Source: Deltaproteobacteria bacterium (GTDB lineage: Bacteria; Desulfobacterota; Desulfuromonadia; Desulfuromonadales; Geopsychrobacteraceae). From it: 12,584 bases of DNA. Location of the stretch: assembly GCA_009993495.1 (NCBI GenBank), contig JAACTI010000163.1, positions 1 to 12,584 of the forward strand. The letters are read 5' to 3'. A program made the position numbers and the translations under genes. The notes beneath the pieces are model-generated. The model made no database searches. It saw only the letters and a list, made by a program, of their open reading frames with translations, and was not told where the DNA came from. Shown here in pieces: positions 1 to 8,227 of the stretch. The stretch's first letter is position 1. Every line of letters starts with the position of its first letter.

Positions 1-366
1 CACAAGGTCGATCAACTCTCCCTGCGCGATATCGACCGCCTGCGTCAGCATCCCCACATCGGCATGCGTATTCTTGAACCTATTCAGTATATGCATCGCA
101 TTCGTGAAATTATTGGCCAACATCACGAGCGCTTCGATGGCAAGGGCTACCCCCTTGGTCTGGCCGGCGATAAACTGCTCCTCGAAGCACGGATTTTGTC
201 CGTTGCCGACAGTTACGATGCCATGACCTCGGATCGCCCTTACCGTAAAGCCTTGGCACAGGAGGTAGCACTGAGCGAAATTGAACAGAATATCGGCACC
301 CAATTTGACCCACGCGTGGCAGAAACCTTCCTGTCCTTGTGCAACAACGGTCTGTTTGCAGACTGA
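1..366 (+). CDS. HD-GYP domain c-di-GMP phosphodiesterase, 3' part only
   Basis: This is the C-terminal 121 codons of a gene that begins before the window; the frame is open from base 1 to the TGA at 364-366. The protein carries the second half of an HD-GYP domain: an H-P-H-I-G-M-R-I-L segment, then HHERFDGKGYP, then ARILSVADSYDAMTSDRPYR, and near the end an IGTQFDPRV segment. These are hallmarks of the metal-dependent phosphodiesterases that degrade cyclic di-GMP. The family's first HD dyad and any N-terminal receiver or sensor domain would be upstream, so the input signal is unknown. The stop lies 20 bases before the diguanylate cyclase start on the same strand, so the two are probably co-transcribed. 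Domain identity is secure; activity is inferred from conserved residues. Confidence 0.9.
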   Translation, partial: HKVDQLSLRDIDRLRQHPHIGMRILEPIQYMHRIREIIGQHHERFDGKGYPLGLAGDKLLLEARILSVADSYDAMTSDRPYRKALAQEVALSEIEQNIGTQFDPRVAETFLSLCNNGLFAD

Positions 367-386
367 CACCCAAGAAAACCACCCTC

Positions 387-2522
387 ATGGCCAAGCTTGA
401 AACCAGCCAACTGACGCGCCAATTTCTCTGGCCTTTGGGCCTGTTATTGCTGGTACTGGCCGCGGCCTCGGTGATCGGTTCGACCCTGCTGCTCAACAAC
501 AATCTTGGCCGGGCGACCACGCAACAGCTTGAGCATGCCCGCGAAATGGCCTACCGCGAGCTGAAGGAACGTGAACTTCGGGTTGCAGATATTCTCAGCC
601 TGCTAAGTCGAACCGACCTCAACAGCTCCTCCGCCCTGCTGACCAAGAAGCTGCACAGCTACCTGCCGTCCACCACACTGCAGGTCTACGATATAGACAA
701 CAGCCCCAATCAACTCAGTCGTGACCTGATGACCCGCGCCGTCAGTAAAGGCCGGGGGCAGCGCCAGATTGTTTTTGATCCAGCCACTCAGAGCTACGCG
801 GTTTTTGTGATTGAACCCATTCAACAGAGCCGTCGCGCCTTGGCGGTTCGCCTGCCCCTCGATGAAAAACTGCTGGAAAAGTTGGCCAAGCGCTACGCCA
901 GCGGTTTTACGCTTTTCAACGCCGAAGGGCAGCTGATGGTCAGCAGTGACATGGCCGCAAGCGCACATTGGCAACTGACAAGGACTCAACTGGCTCAACT
1001 GCAAAAGCAAGAGCACCTGCTCACTTCGCAATTTGAAGATATCCATTTCCGTCAGCTCATTGCCCCCCTGCCCTTAGGCGATAATGACTCCATTTATCTT
1101 TCGACCTGGCAGTCGAGCGCACCTCTTAACAAACTGCTGCTCAATAATATCATCCGCCTGCTCCTGACAATTTTCTGTGCCTTAATCCTGGCGATTCTGC
1201 TTTACTACCGACGCCTGCAACGGACTCTCGCGCCACTCAAAAACCTGCTCGACACCATTCAGCTGGTTGCCCAGGGCAACCTGGCGGCGCGCTCCAATAT
1301 TCCCGAAACATCGCAGTTGCACGAATTGGGCGACAGTTTCAACCAGATGCTCGGTGAACTGGAAAATCTTTACCGTAACCGCCTGGCGGCTGAAAAATCT
1401 GCCGCTTTAACCCAGGAAACCCTCAAATACAATAACCACCTTAAAAAGAAAAATCTCGAAATCGAAAAAATCAATATTCAGCTCAAGGAACAATATCAGG
1501 AACTGAGTGTGCTCTTTCAAACCTCACGCAGTATGACAAGCACCCTGGATAAAAATCTGCTTTACGAAAAGATTTTTACGGTTTTTCGCGAATCTATCCC
1601 GTGTGAGCGGGTCATCATGTTGCTCTACCAGGCGGGTGAAGAGATGCTTGAAGTTATCAAGACCAGCGGAATCAATTCATCCGCAGCCAAAGGGCTGGCC
1701 TTCAAACTTGGCGAGGGCATTAGCGGCATAGTCGCAGCCAGCATGCAGGCGATCTACAGCCCGGATCTGAGTGTTGACGAACGTAACCTGAGCTATAAAG
1801 GGCGCTGGGTGTCCTCGGGATCCCTGTTTTCCATGCCGATGGTCGTACAAAACACCTTGATTGGGGTCATCAATCTGCACAGCCAAAAAATTGATGCCTT
1901 TCCAACCCTTGTCCGACAAATGGCCCAGGCCATTGCCGATCAGGCGGCAATTTCCATCGAAAATGCCCGCCTTTACGAAAAAACCCGCTCCCTCTCGGCC
2001 ACCGATGAGTTAACCGGGCTCGCCAACCGCCGACAATTTAACGACTTCCTGCAACGCGAATGGTCCCAGGCCCGGCGATATCACACCCAGTTTGCCCTGT
2101 TGATGATCGACATTGATCATTTTAAATTTTACAACGATGCCAATGGCCATCTCAATGGGGACATTGCCCTCAAAAAAATTGCCGCCTTGCTGCTGCAGAG
2201 CACCCGTGGTATAGATCTGGTGGCTCGTTTTGGCGGTGAGGAGTTCGTGATAATGCTGCCCCGGGCCGATCAACGTGGGGCCTTGGCGGTGGCCAACAAA
2301 CTCTGTCTGGCGATTGAAAAAGAATATTTTGTCGGCATGGAAAAGAGCCAGCCCGATAACAAGATCACCGTCTCCATCGGCATCGCCTGCTTCCCCACCG
2401 ACAGCACCGAAATCTACGATCTGCTCAACCTGGCCGACGAAGCCCTGTATCAGGCGAAAGAACGCGGGCGCAATTCCGTGCTTTGCTGGACAAAAGCCAT
2501 GATCAAAAAGAACCCTCAGTAA
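387..2522 (+). CDS. Membrane-bound HAMP-GAF-GGDEF diguanylate cyclase
   Basis: A 711-residue sensor that should make cyclic di-GMP at the inner membrane. Visible order: transmembrane helix (about 14-36), a periplasmic sensor region of about 215 residues that I cannot assign to a named fold, a second transmembrane helix (about 256-275), HAMP linker (about 276-328), a charged coiled-coil stretch (about 330-372), GAF domain (about 376-525) and GGDEF domain (about 545-705). The active-site signature is GGEEF at 616-620. Five residues upstream is an intact product-inhibition site, RGID (607-610), so feedback control by c-di-GMP is likely. The frame is open from an ATG at 339, but that would overlap the upstream gene and add 16 non-hydrophobic residues. 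I chose the ATG at 387 because it puts the first helix at the usual distance. It has no strong Shine-Dalgarno and may be translationally coupled to the upstream gene. Confidence 0.93.
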   Translation: MAKLETSQLTRQFLWPLGLLLLVLAAASVIGSTLLLNNNLGRATTQQLEHAREMAYRELKERELRVADILSLLSRTDLNSSSALLTKKLHSYLPSTTLQVYDIDNSPNQLSRDLMTRAVSKGRGQRQIVFDPATQSYAVFVIEPIQQSRRALAVRLPLDEKLLEKLAKRYASGFTLFNAEGQLMVSSDMAASAHWQLTRTQLAQLQKQEHLLTSQFEDIHFRQLIAPLPLGDNDSIYLSTWQSSAPLNKLLLNNIIRLLLTIFCALILAILLYYRRLQRTLAPLKNLLDTIQLVAQGNLAARSNIPETSQLHELGDSFNQMLGELENLYRNRLAAEKSAALTQETLKYNNHLKKKNLEIEKINIQLKEQYQELSVLFQTSRSMTSTLDKNLLYEKIFTVFRESIPCERVIMLLYQAGEEMLEVIKTSGINSSAAKGLAFKLGEGISGIVAASMQAIYSPDLSVDERNLSYKGRWVSSGSLFSMPMVVQNTLIGVINLHSQKIDAFPTLVRQMAQAIADQAAISIENARLYEKTRSLSATDELTGLANRRQFNDFLQREWSQARRYHTQFALLMIDIDHFKFYNDANGHLNGDIALKKIAALLLQSTRGIDLVARFGGEEFVIMLPRADQRGALAVANKLCLAIEKEYFVGMEKSQPDNKITVSIGIACFPTDSTEIYDLLNLADEALYQAKERGRNSVLCWTKAMIKKNPQ

Positions 2523-2564
2523 TCACCTGCGACCCTGCGCTACCGCCGCCCTAAAAGGCAGCTC

Positions 2565-3404
2565 ATGAATCCACAAGAAGCTTCCATCTACGCGCCTCGA
2601 CCCGCCACCCTGCTGCAGGTTGAAAATCTGACCCCGCAAGAGAAGCTCTTCCGCCTTCGCCTGGATGACGGGTGTGAACTCGGGCAGCAACCGGGGCAGT
2701 TTGTCCAGGTGTCGCTGGCGGGCTTCACCGAAGCGCCAATTTCCCTGGCCAGCTCCCCGACCCGCCAGGGCTTTTTTGAGCTGGGGGTGCGCCGCGCCGG
2801 GCGTCTGACCGGCGCGCTGCATCAGCTGCTGCCGGGCGCACGCATCGGGGTACGCGGTCCCTTCGGACGTCCCTTTGCTCTTGAGGTGCTGCGCGGGCGC
2901 CAACTGCTGCTGCTGGCCGGCGGCTGCGGGCTGGCGCCACTGCGCTCACTGATTCAGTATTGCGGCGACCATCCGCAAGATTTCCCCCGCGTGCACATCC
3001 TTTACGGTGCCCGCTCTCCCGCCGACCTGATGTTTCAGCAGGAGCTGCTTGACTGGCGGCAGATCCCCGGTTTCAGCTGTCGCTACACGGTGGATAACCG
3101 GCCCGCGACCTCCTGCTACAACGGGGAGACCGGGCTGATCACCCGTCTGCTCGATGAGATTGTGATCGACCCGCAGCACAGCTGTGCGGTGATTGTCGGT
3201 CCGCCGCCCATGTATCGTCCGGTGATTGCGGCCCTGCGCAGGCAGGGTCTTGTGGGCGAAAAGCGTATCATGCTCTCCCTTGAACGCCAGATGCGCTGCG
3301 GGGTCGGCAAGTGCGGGCACTGCACCATCGAGCATCTCTATTGCTGCAAAGATGGCCCGATCTTCTGGCTCGAAGAGATCGAGCAGCTGCGGGGGGCCCT
3401 GTGA
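2565..3404 (+). CDS. FAD/NAD(P)-binding, [2Fe-2S] gamma-type subunit of the formate dehydrogenase
   Basis: A 279-residue cytoplasmic flavoprotein of the ferredoxin-NADP reductase-like family, close in layout to sulfhydrogenase gamma (HydG), AsrB and PyrK. An N-terminal FAD-binding barrel holds PGQFVQVSL (43-51) and APISLASSP (57-65). The NAD(P)-binding part has LLLAGGCGLAPLRS (115-128) and VGPPPMY (211-217). A C-terminal [2Fe-2S] motif has cysteines 245, 250, 253 and 261 in the spacing C-x4-C-x2-C-x7-C. In related complexes this subunit passes electrons between an Fe-S relay and NAD(P). Its TGA overlaps the GTG start of the next gene (GTGA, 3401-3404), so the catalytic subunit is translationally coupled to it. 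The 42 bases before its ATG show only a modest AAAAGG ribosome site and no clear promoter, so transcription may come from within or upstream of the cyclase gene. Family is secure; the choice of NAD or NADP cannot be read from sequence. Confidence 0.9.
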   Translation: MNPQEASIYAPRPATLLQVENLTPQEKLFRLRLDDGCELGQQPGQFVQVSLAGFTEAPISLASSPTRQGFFELGVRRAGRLTGALHQLLPGARIGVRGPFGRPFALEVLRGRQLLLLAGGCGLAPLRSLIQYCGDHPQDFPRVHILYGARSPADLMFQQELLDWRQIPGFSCRYTVDNRPATSCYNGETGLITRLLDEIVIDPQHSCAVIVGPPPMYRPVIAALRRQGLVGEKRIMLSLERQMRCGVGKCGHCTIEHLYCCKDGPIFWLEEIEQLRGAL

Positions 3405-5434
3405 CCATCAACGCAACCCTCACCACCTGCCCCTATTGCGGCACCGGCTGCAACTTTTATCTTTTGGCCGACAACGGCCAACTCACCGGCGTCGCCCCGG
3501 CGGCCGATCATCCGGTCAGCCGTGGCCAGTTATGTGTCAAAGGCTGGAATGCCCACGCCTTTGTTGATCACCCCGCGCGTCTGACCCAGCCGCTGATCCG
3601 CCGTGGCGGAGAGTTTCAACCCGCCGCCTGGGACGACGCCCTCGATCTGGTTCATTCCCGCCTCAGCCGGCTGGCCGCTCAGCATGGTCCCGACAGCCTG
3701 ATGTTCTTCTCTTCGGCCAAGGTCAGCAACGAAGAGAACTACCTGTTGATGAAACTGGCACGCGCCGGCTACGGCACCAACAACATCGATCACTGCGCAC
3801 GCCTCTGCCACGCCTCGACGGTTACCGGCCTCGCCGAAACCCTCGGATCGGGGGCGATGACCAACAGCCTCTCCTGCTTCGACGTGACCGAGCTGATCCT
3901 GGTCATCGGCTCCAACACCACCGAGCAGCATCCGCTCATCGGCAGTCGCATACTGCAGGCGGTAGAGCGCGGCGCACGCCTGATCGTCGCCGATGGGCGC
4001 CGCATCCGCCTGGCACAGCACGCCGACCTGCACCTGCGCGGCACCAACGGCAGCGACGTCGCCCTGCTGTGCGGCATGGCACGGGTGATCCTCGACGAGG
4101 GGCTGGAGGATCGCGCCTTTATTGAAAGCCGCTGCGAAAACTTCGACGCCTTCCGCACTTCCCTCGCAGCTTTCGATCTTCAACGGGTCGCCGCCCTCAC
4201 CGGCCTTGGGGAAGAAGAGATCCGCGCCGCCGCTCGCCTCTACGCCGGCGCCGAACGGGCGATGATCGTCTATGCCATGGGGATCACCCAGCACAGCCAC
4301 GGGGTCGACAACGTGCGCGCGGTCTCCAATCTGGCCCTGCTTACCGGTAACCTCGGACGTCCCGGCACCGGAATCAATCCCCTGCGCGGCCAGAATAATG
4401 TCCAGGGCGCCTGCGACATGGGGGCGTTGCCGAACGTTTATACCGGTTACCAGAAAGTGGAGGATTCCCTGATACGCCGGAAATTTTCCGCTGCTTGGGG
4501 AACCCGCTTGCCGGAGATACCGGGAATGATGGCAACCCACGCCATCGAAGCGGCAGCTCAGGGGAAAATCAAGGGAATGCTGATCCTCGGCGAGAACCCG
4601 ATGCTCTCGGAGGCCAATCAGGGTCTGGTCAAAAGGGCGCTGGAAAAGCTCGAATTTCTTGCGGTAATCGATATCTTCCCCACCGAAACCGCGCAGCTCG
4701 CGACTCTGGTGCTGCCAGCGGCCTGCTACGCCGAGCGGGATGGCAGCTACACTTCGACCGAACGCCGGGTGCAACGCGGCCGTCAGGCCGTCGCGCCGCC
4801 TGGCGAGGCGCGCACCGACTGGCAGATTTTGTGTGCCCTGCTGCAACGCTGCGGGCTGGCAGCGGATTATGCCGATCCGGCGGCGATCATGGACGAGATT
4901 GCGACCCTGACCCCGAGCTATGGCGGTATCAGCTACGCCCGGCTCGAAGGAGATAGCGTGCAGTGGCCCTGTCCCGATGCCGGACATCCGGGTACGCCCA
5001 TTTTGCACCGTGCGCAATGTACCCGCGGCAAGGGGCGTTTCAGCCCGCTCAGCTACCGCCCGTCGGTCGAACTGCCCGATGCGAGCTACCCGCTGCTGCT
5101 TAACACCGGGCGCAGCTATTTTCACTGGCACACCGGCAGCATGACCCGGCGCAGCCATCTGCTTGAACGGGAGGAGCATGAGGTCCAGCTGGAAATCCAC
5201 CCGGAAGATGCCCTGGCGCTGAAAATCAACCCACGACAGATGGTGCAGGTCCGCAGTCGGCGCGGCTGTATCAGCGCCCGCGCCCTGCTCACCGAACGGG
5301 TGCCGCGCGGTCAGGTTTTCCTCCCCTTTCATTTCGCTGAAGGCGCGGCCAACGCCCTGACCAATAACGTCCTCGACCCTGAAGCGGGCATTCCCGAATT
5401 CAAGGTCTGCGCCGTCCGGGTGACGCCATGCTGA
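3401..5434 (+). CDS. fdhA: Formate dehydrogenase catalytic (alpha) subunit, Cys-type, molybdopterin
   Basis: A 677-residue member of the molybdopterin oxidoreductase (DMSO reductase) superfamily, predicted to oxidise formate to CO2 in the cytoplasm; no Tat or other signal peptide is present. Cysteines 10, 13, 17 and 45 bind one [4Fe-4S] cluster (CPYCGTGC, then QLCVKG), and Lys47 matches the lysine between cluster and pterin in E. coli FDH-H. The active-site segment CARLCHAST places Cys136-His137 where FDH-H has selenocysteine-His, so this is a Cys-type enzyme read by a normal TGC codon. The C-terminal dinucleotide-binding part includes NTGRSYFHWHTGSMTRR. I use the GTG at 3401, which overlaps the upstream stop; an in-frame ATG at 3311 lies inside the upstream gene. 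The ferredoxin-like N-terminal extension seen in longer alpha subunits is absent, consistent with separate relay subunits. Mo or W use cannot be decided. A related oxidoreductase specificity is possible but less likely. Confidence 0.92.
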   Translation: MTINATLTTCPYCGTGCNFYLLADNGQLTGVAPAADHPVSRGQLCVKGWNAHAFVDHPARLTQPLIRRGGEFQPAAWDDALDLVHSRLSRLAAQHGPDSLMFFSSAKVSNEENYLLMKLARAGYGTNNIDHCARLCHASTVTGLAETLGSGAMTNSLSCFDVTELILVIGSNTTEQHPLIGSRILQAVERGARLIVADGRRIRLAQHADLHLRGTNGSDVALLCGMARVILDEGLEDRAFIESRCENFDAFRTSLAAFDLQRVAALTGLGEEEIRAAARLYAGAERAMIVYAMGITQHSHGVDNVRAVSNLALLTGNLGRPGTGINPLRGQNNVQGACDMGALPNVYTGYQKVEDSLIRRKFSAAWGTRLPEIPGMMATHAIEAAAQGKIKGMLILGENPMLSEANQGLVKRALEKLEFLAVIDIFPTETAQLATLVLPAACYAERDGSYTSTERRVQRGRQAVAPPGEARTDWQILCALLQRCGLAADYADPAAIMDEIATLTPSYGGISYARLEGDSVQWPCPDAGHPGTPILHRAQCTRGKGRFSPLSYRPSVELPDASYPLLLNTGRSYFHWHTGSMTRRSHLLEREEHEVQLEIHPEDALALKINPRQMVQVRSRRGCISARALLTERVPRGQVFLPFHFAEGAANALTNNVLDPEAGIPEFKVCAVRVTPC

Positions 5435-6411
5435 AAACCCTCGATCTACCCGCCCTACGCCAGTTGTTGTGCGCCATCGCCGCTGAATTCGAGCTTCGCG
5501 TGCCGGTGCAGCCCGCGCCGGGCATGCGGCTGCTCGCTCCCTGGCCGGTGGCGGAAATTGCCCTCTTTGGCCCCCCCTTGCAGCCCAAACCAACCGCCGC
5601 GTTTTTTCCCCAGACTCAGACCCTTTTGACCCTGGGTGCCGACGCCAGCGTCGAACTCCCATCCCCGCCAGTGCGCCCCCTCGCCCTGTTTGGTCTCGCC
5701 CGCGCCGATCTCCAGGGAATCGCGTTTCTCGACCGTTTTTTCAGTGCACCGCCTGCCGACGATGTTTACCAGCGCCTGCGCCGCGATGCGCTCCTCATTG
5801 GCTTGAGCGGAAACTGCGGGACTGAACGGAAATTTCTGCCTCTCGCCGGTGGTCACTGTGATTTCGAGCTGATTGCCCAGGGGACGGGCTGGTGGGGGCG
5901 GGCGCATACGCCGCGCGGTGCACACTGGCTGCGCGAGCTGCCGGCGGCTGAGGGGGCAGATCTGACGTGGCTGAACGAAAAAAGTGCGCAGCTGATTGAT
6001 GAACCTCAGCAACTGCTGGCCCGAGCGGCCAAACTGCTGGTCCAGGAGCGGGTGCCGGAGGAGTTCTGGCGCGAGATTGCAGCGCGCTGTATTCTGTGCT
6101 GCGGCTGCAACCAGGTCTGCCCAACCTGCAACTGCTTCTGTGTCGAGGATCAGCTGCGTGGCACGAACGTGGAACGGCGGCGGGTCTGGGATTCCTGCCA
6201 GCTTGACGCCTTCATGCGCGAGGCCAGCGGCCACAATCCCCTGGGGACTGAAGCCCTGCGTACCCGGCGCCGCATTTTTCACAAGCTGGTCGCCGACCCG
6301 CAACGCTGGGGCGAATACGGTTGTGTCGCCTGTGGACGTTGCGACGCCGCCTGTCCAACCGGTATCGGCATCTTTGCGCTGTGCGAACAGCTGGTGGCGC
6401 GCTACAGCTGA
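5428..6411 (+). CDS. Two-[4Fe-4S] electron-transfer (beta-type) subunit of the formate dehydrogenase
   Basis: A 327-residue protein resembling sulfhydrogenase beta (HydB). The C-terminal third carries two ferredoxin-type motifs: cysteines 221, 224, 227, 231 (CILCCGCNQVCP) and 299, 302, 305, 309 (CVACGRCDAACP). Each is C-x2-C-x2-C-x3-CP and should bind a [4Fe-4S] cluster. Its likely job is to carry electrons between the molybdopterin subunit and the flavoprotein encoded upstream. The start overlaps the fdhA stop by seven bases (5428-5434), which supports coupled synthesis of a complex. The N-terminal two thirds align by eye with the HydB-like domain, but its usual R-P-C-D motif reads A-R-A-D here (in ALFGLARADLQG) and the later Cys-rich segment is reduced to GNCGTERKF. 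This suggests loss of a ligand site found in other members. No signal peptide or membrane segment is seen. Confidence 0.85.
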   Translation: MLKTLDLPALRQLLCAIAAEFELRVPVQPAPGMRLLAPWPVAEIALFGPPLQPKPTAAFFPQTQTLLTLGADASVELPSPPVRPLALFGLARADLQGIAFLDRFFSAPPADDVYQRLRRDALLIGLSGNCGTERKFLPLAGGHCDFELIAQGTGWWGRAHTPRGAHWLRELPAAEGADLTWLNEKSAQLIDEPQQLLARAAKLLVQERVPEEFWREIAARCILCCGCNQVCPTCNCFCVEDQLRGTNVERRRVWDSCQLDAFMREASGHNPLGTEALRTRRRIFHKLVADPQRWGEYGCVACGRCDAACPTGIGIFALCEQLVARYS

Positions 6412-6430
6412 GAGTCTGGACTTTAAAAAT

Positions 6431-7102
6431 TCAACGCAGGCCACTGATGTGCAAAAAGTTTTGCAGCAGCAGACTGCCGTGGTGTTGAATCTCCTCCTCC
6501 CGGCGCCGAAACTCCAGGGGAAGGGCGGCGGGATCCGGGTTCTTTTGCCACCAGCAATCAGCAATCTTGGTATCAATCTCGGGGTGAAACTGGACACCCC
6601 AGATCCGGCCGTAGCGCAGCGCCTGTCCCGGACAGTTCGGCGAAAAAGCCAGATGCGTGGCCATCGCGGGCAGATCAAAGCTGTCGTTGTGCCAGTGAAA
6701 GACCGCAAAGGTCGCGGGCAGCCCGGCAAAGAGAGGGTCGGCCAGGCCGGCGGTGGTCAGACTGACCTGCCGACAGCCCTTTTCCTGGTGGCGCTGAGAG
6801 TGAACGCTGCCGCCGAAGGTTGCGGCGAGCAGCTGGGCCCCGAGGCAGATGGCCAAACAGGGGAGCTTCTGCTGGTCAAGCTGGCGCAGCAATGTCTGAA
6901 CCATGGCCAGCTCGGGCGGCGCAGGCGCGTCATTGACCCCCATGGCGCCGCCGAGGATAATCACCGCCACGACCGTCGCGAGGGAGGGGCAGACGTGTCC
7001 CTGCCAGGAGCGCCAGAGGGTGTGCTCCACCTGCCATTCCTCCAGCAACCGGCCATAGAGGCCGGGCGGACAGTCACGATCAATTTCAACAAACAGAATC
7101 AT
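6431..7102 (-). CDS. Class I glutamine amidotransferase, GMP-synthase-like, stand-alone
   Basis: A 223-residue protein with the class I (triad) glutaminase fold. The nucleophile is Cys86 in CLAICLGAQ, with His173 and Glu175 in QFHPE; FHWHNDSFDLP is also typical of stand-alone GMP-synthase-like amidotransferases. Such proteins release ammonia from glutamine or act as hydrolases on gamma-glutamyl compounds; the acceptor here is unknown. I prefer the ATG at 7102 because GGGAG (7112-7116) lies nine bases upstream of it; the ATG at 7108 would leave only three bases and the TTG at 7120 would precede the ribosome site. It follows modC on the same strand after a 69-base gap and may be the last gene of the nifB-mod operon. 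Its 3' end faces the fdh operon with only 19 bases between the two stops. Function beyond the family is not assignable. Confidence 0.85.
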   Translation of the reverse strand: MILFVEIDRDCPPGLYGRLLEEWQVEHTLWRSWQGHVCPSLATVVAVIILGGAMGVNDAPAPPELAMVQTLLRQLDQQKLPCLAICLGAQLLAATFGGSVHSQRHQEKGCRQVSLTTAGLADPLFAGLPATFAVFHWHNDSFDLPAMATHLAFSPNCPGQALRYGRIWGVQFHPEIDTKIADCWWQKNPDPAALPLEFRRREEEIQHHGSLLLQNFLHISGLR

Positions 7103-7111
7103 GCTCATAGT

Positions 7112-7116
7112 CTCCC
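7112..7116 (-). promoter_or_regulatory. Ribosome binding site deciding the amidotransferase start
   Basis: GGGAG on the minus strand, nine bases from the ATG at 7102 but only three from the ATG at 7108. The spacing favours the shorter protein beginning M-I-L-F. Confidence 0.5.
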
Positions 7117-7171
7117 GCAACGATTATCCCGCCAAGTATGACAGCCTGTCGCGGCTAATCTTGTGGCAGGA

Positions 7172-8227
7172 TCAATACAACCGCCGAAAGGCCGAAGCCT
7201 TGATCACGGCCACCAGCTCGCGCCCGGGAACCAGCCCGAGATCATCAACCGCCTCGCCCACCACCTGCGCAACCAGCGGTTGACCGCCGCACTCCATTTC
7301 AACTCCGACCCGGTTACCGGCGCCAAAAAGCTTGGTGACCCGGCAGCGCAACAGATTGCGCGCGCTGGAAGCCTCGGGATGGCGCTTGAAGAGAGTGATG
7401 TCCTTGGAGGAAAGTTCGAACATGCCGGCAGCGCCCTCTCCGGAAACGGAGAGAACCAGCTCTTGATTCCCCCAGCTGTAGGCATGCAGATCGCCGATTT
7501 GGCGATATTCCCCCAGGGGAAGCAGGTTGATATAGCCGACCTGGCTGTTCCCCATGCGGCGGCGCGCCAGGTCTTCGGCGGTGGTGTGCCCGATCAGCTG
7601 GCCCGCCTGGAATTCGAGTACCTCATCCGTCATCAGACGCATTTCGTTCAGCGAGTGGCTGATAAAGAGCAGCGGGATGTCAAATTCGTCAAAGACCCTT
7701 TTCAGATAAGGGATGATCTGGTATTTCAGCCCCTCGTCCAGACCGTTGAGTGGCTCATCCATCAGGATCAAGCGTGGACAGGAGAGCACAGTGCGACCCA
7801 GGGCCACGCGCTGACGTTCCCCCCCGGAGAGACTGGTGACATTGCGCCCCAGGAGGGATTCGAGACCGAGCACCGCGATCAACGCCTGCGGATCAATTTT
7901 ACGCTGACGCTTGGGTATGCGTCGATACCCGTAAAGCAGATTCTGGCGCACCCCCATGTGCGGGAAAAGATGGGCCTGCTGAAAAACCACGCCGATACGG
8001 CGTTTTTCAGGCGAAAGGGAGATCCTCTGCGTGTCATCGAAAAGGGTCTCGCCGTCAATCCGAATAGAACCCTGATCAGGTTTGTGCAATCCGGCGAGCA
8101 GGTGCATCAGGGTCGATTTGCCACTGCCGGAAGGGCCAAAGATGCCGATGCGGCTTCCTTCAAGGGCAAATTCCGTGGCAAAACGAAAATTACCCAGGGT
8201 CTTGCACAGAGAGACATCCATTTTCAT
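7172..8227 (-). CDS. modC: Molybdate ABC transporter ATP-binding protein ModC
   Basis: A 351-residue ATPase that powers molybdate import. ABC motifs are complete: Walker A GPSGSGKST (31-39), Q-loop VVFQQ (about 80-84), signature LSGGERQ (133-139), Walker B LILMDE (153-158) and switch His191. After the nucleotide-binding domain a C-terminal TOBE-like regulatory domain (about 285-350) is present, as in full-length ModC, where it can bind oxyanion and inhibit transport. The ATG overlaps the modB stop (ATGA, 8224-8227), the usual coupling for modBC. Homologous importers carry tungstate or sulfate; the ModA and ModB neighbours and the TOBE domain favour molybdate or tungstate. No separate promoter is visible between modB and modC. 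Confidence 0.93.
   Translation of the reverse strand: MKMDVSLCKTLGNFRFATEFALEGSRIGIFGPSGSGKSTLMHLLAGLHKPDQGSIRIDGETLFDDTQRISLSPEKRRIGVVFQQAHLFPHMGVRQNLLYGYRRIPKRQRKIDPQALIAVLGLESLLGRNVTSLSGGERQRVALGRTVLSCPRLILMDEPLNGLDEGLKYQIIPYLKRVFDEFDIPLLFISHSLNEMRLMTDEVLEFQAGQLIGHTTAEDLARRRMGNSQVGYINLLPLGEYRQIGDLHAYSWGNQELVLSVSGEGAAGMFELSSKDITLFKRHPEASSARNLLRCRVTKLFGAGNRVGVEMECGGQPLVAQVVGEAVDDLGLVPGRELVAVIKASAFRRLY

Noticed and set aside
3794..3811. Selenocysteine in the formate dehydrogenase active site
   Set aside because: The codon at the active-site position (3806-3808) is TGC, not TGA, and the frame has no internal stop, so this is a cysteine enzyme.
3530..5662. A 710-codon open frame on the minus strand opposite fdhA
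   Set aside because: It mirrors the GC-rich fdhA frame and its translation shows no family motif, whereas the plus-strand protein has all cluster and active-site residues.
5455..6729. A 424-codon minus-strand open frame spanning the Fe-S subunit and part of the amidotransferase gene
   Set aside because: It lies over two well-supported genes in other frames and gives a low-complexity Arg/Pro-rich translation.
7103..7171. Sigma-54 promoter before the amidotransferase gene (a GG-N10-GC match near 7115-7130)
   Set aside because: Only the -12 half resembles the consensus, and it is too close to the start codon for a normal leader.
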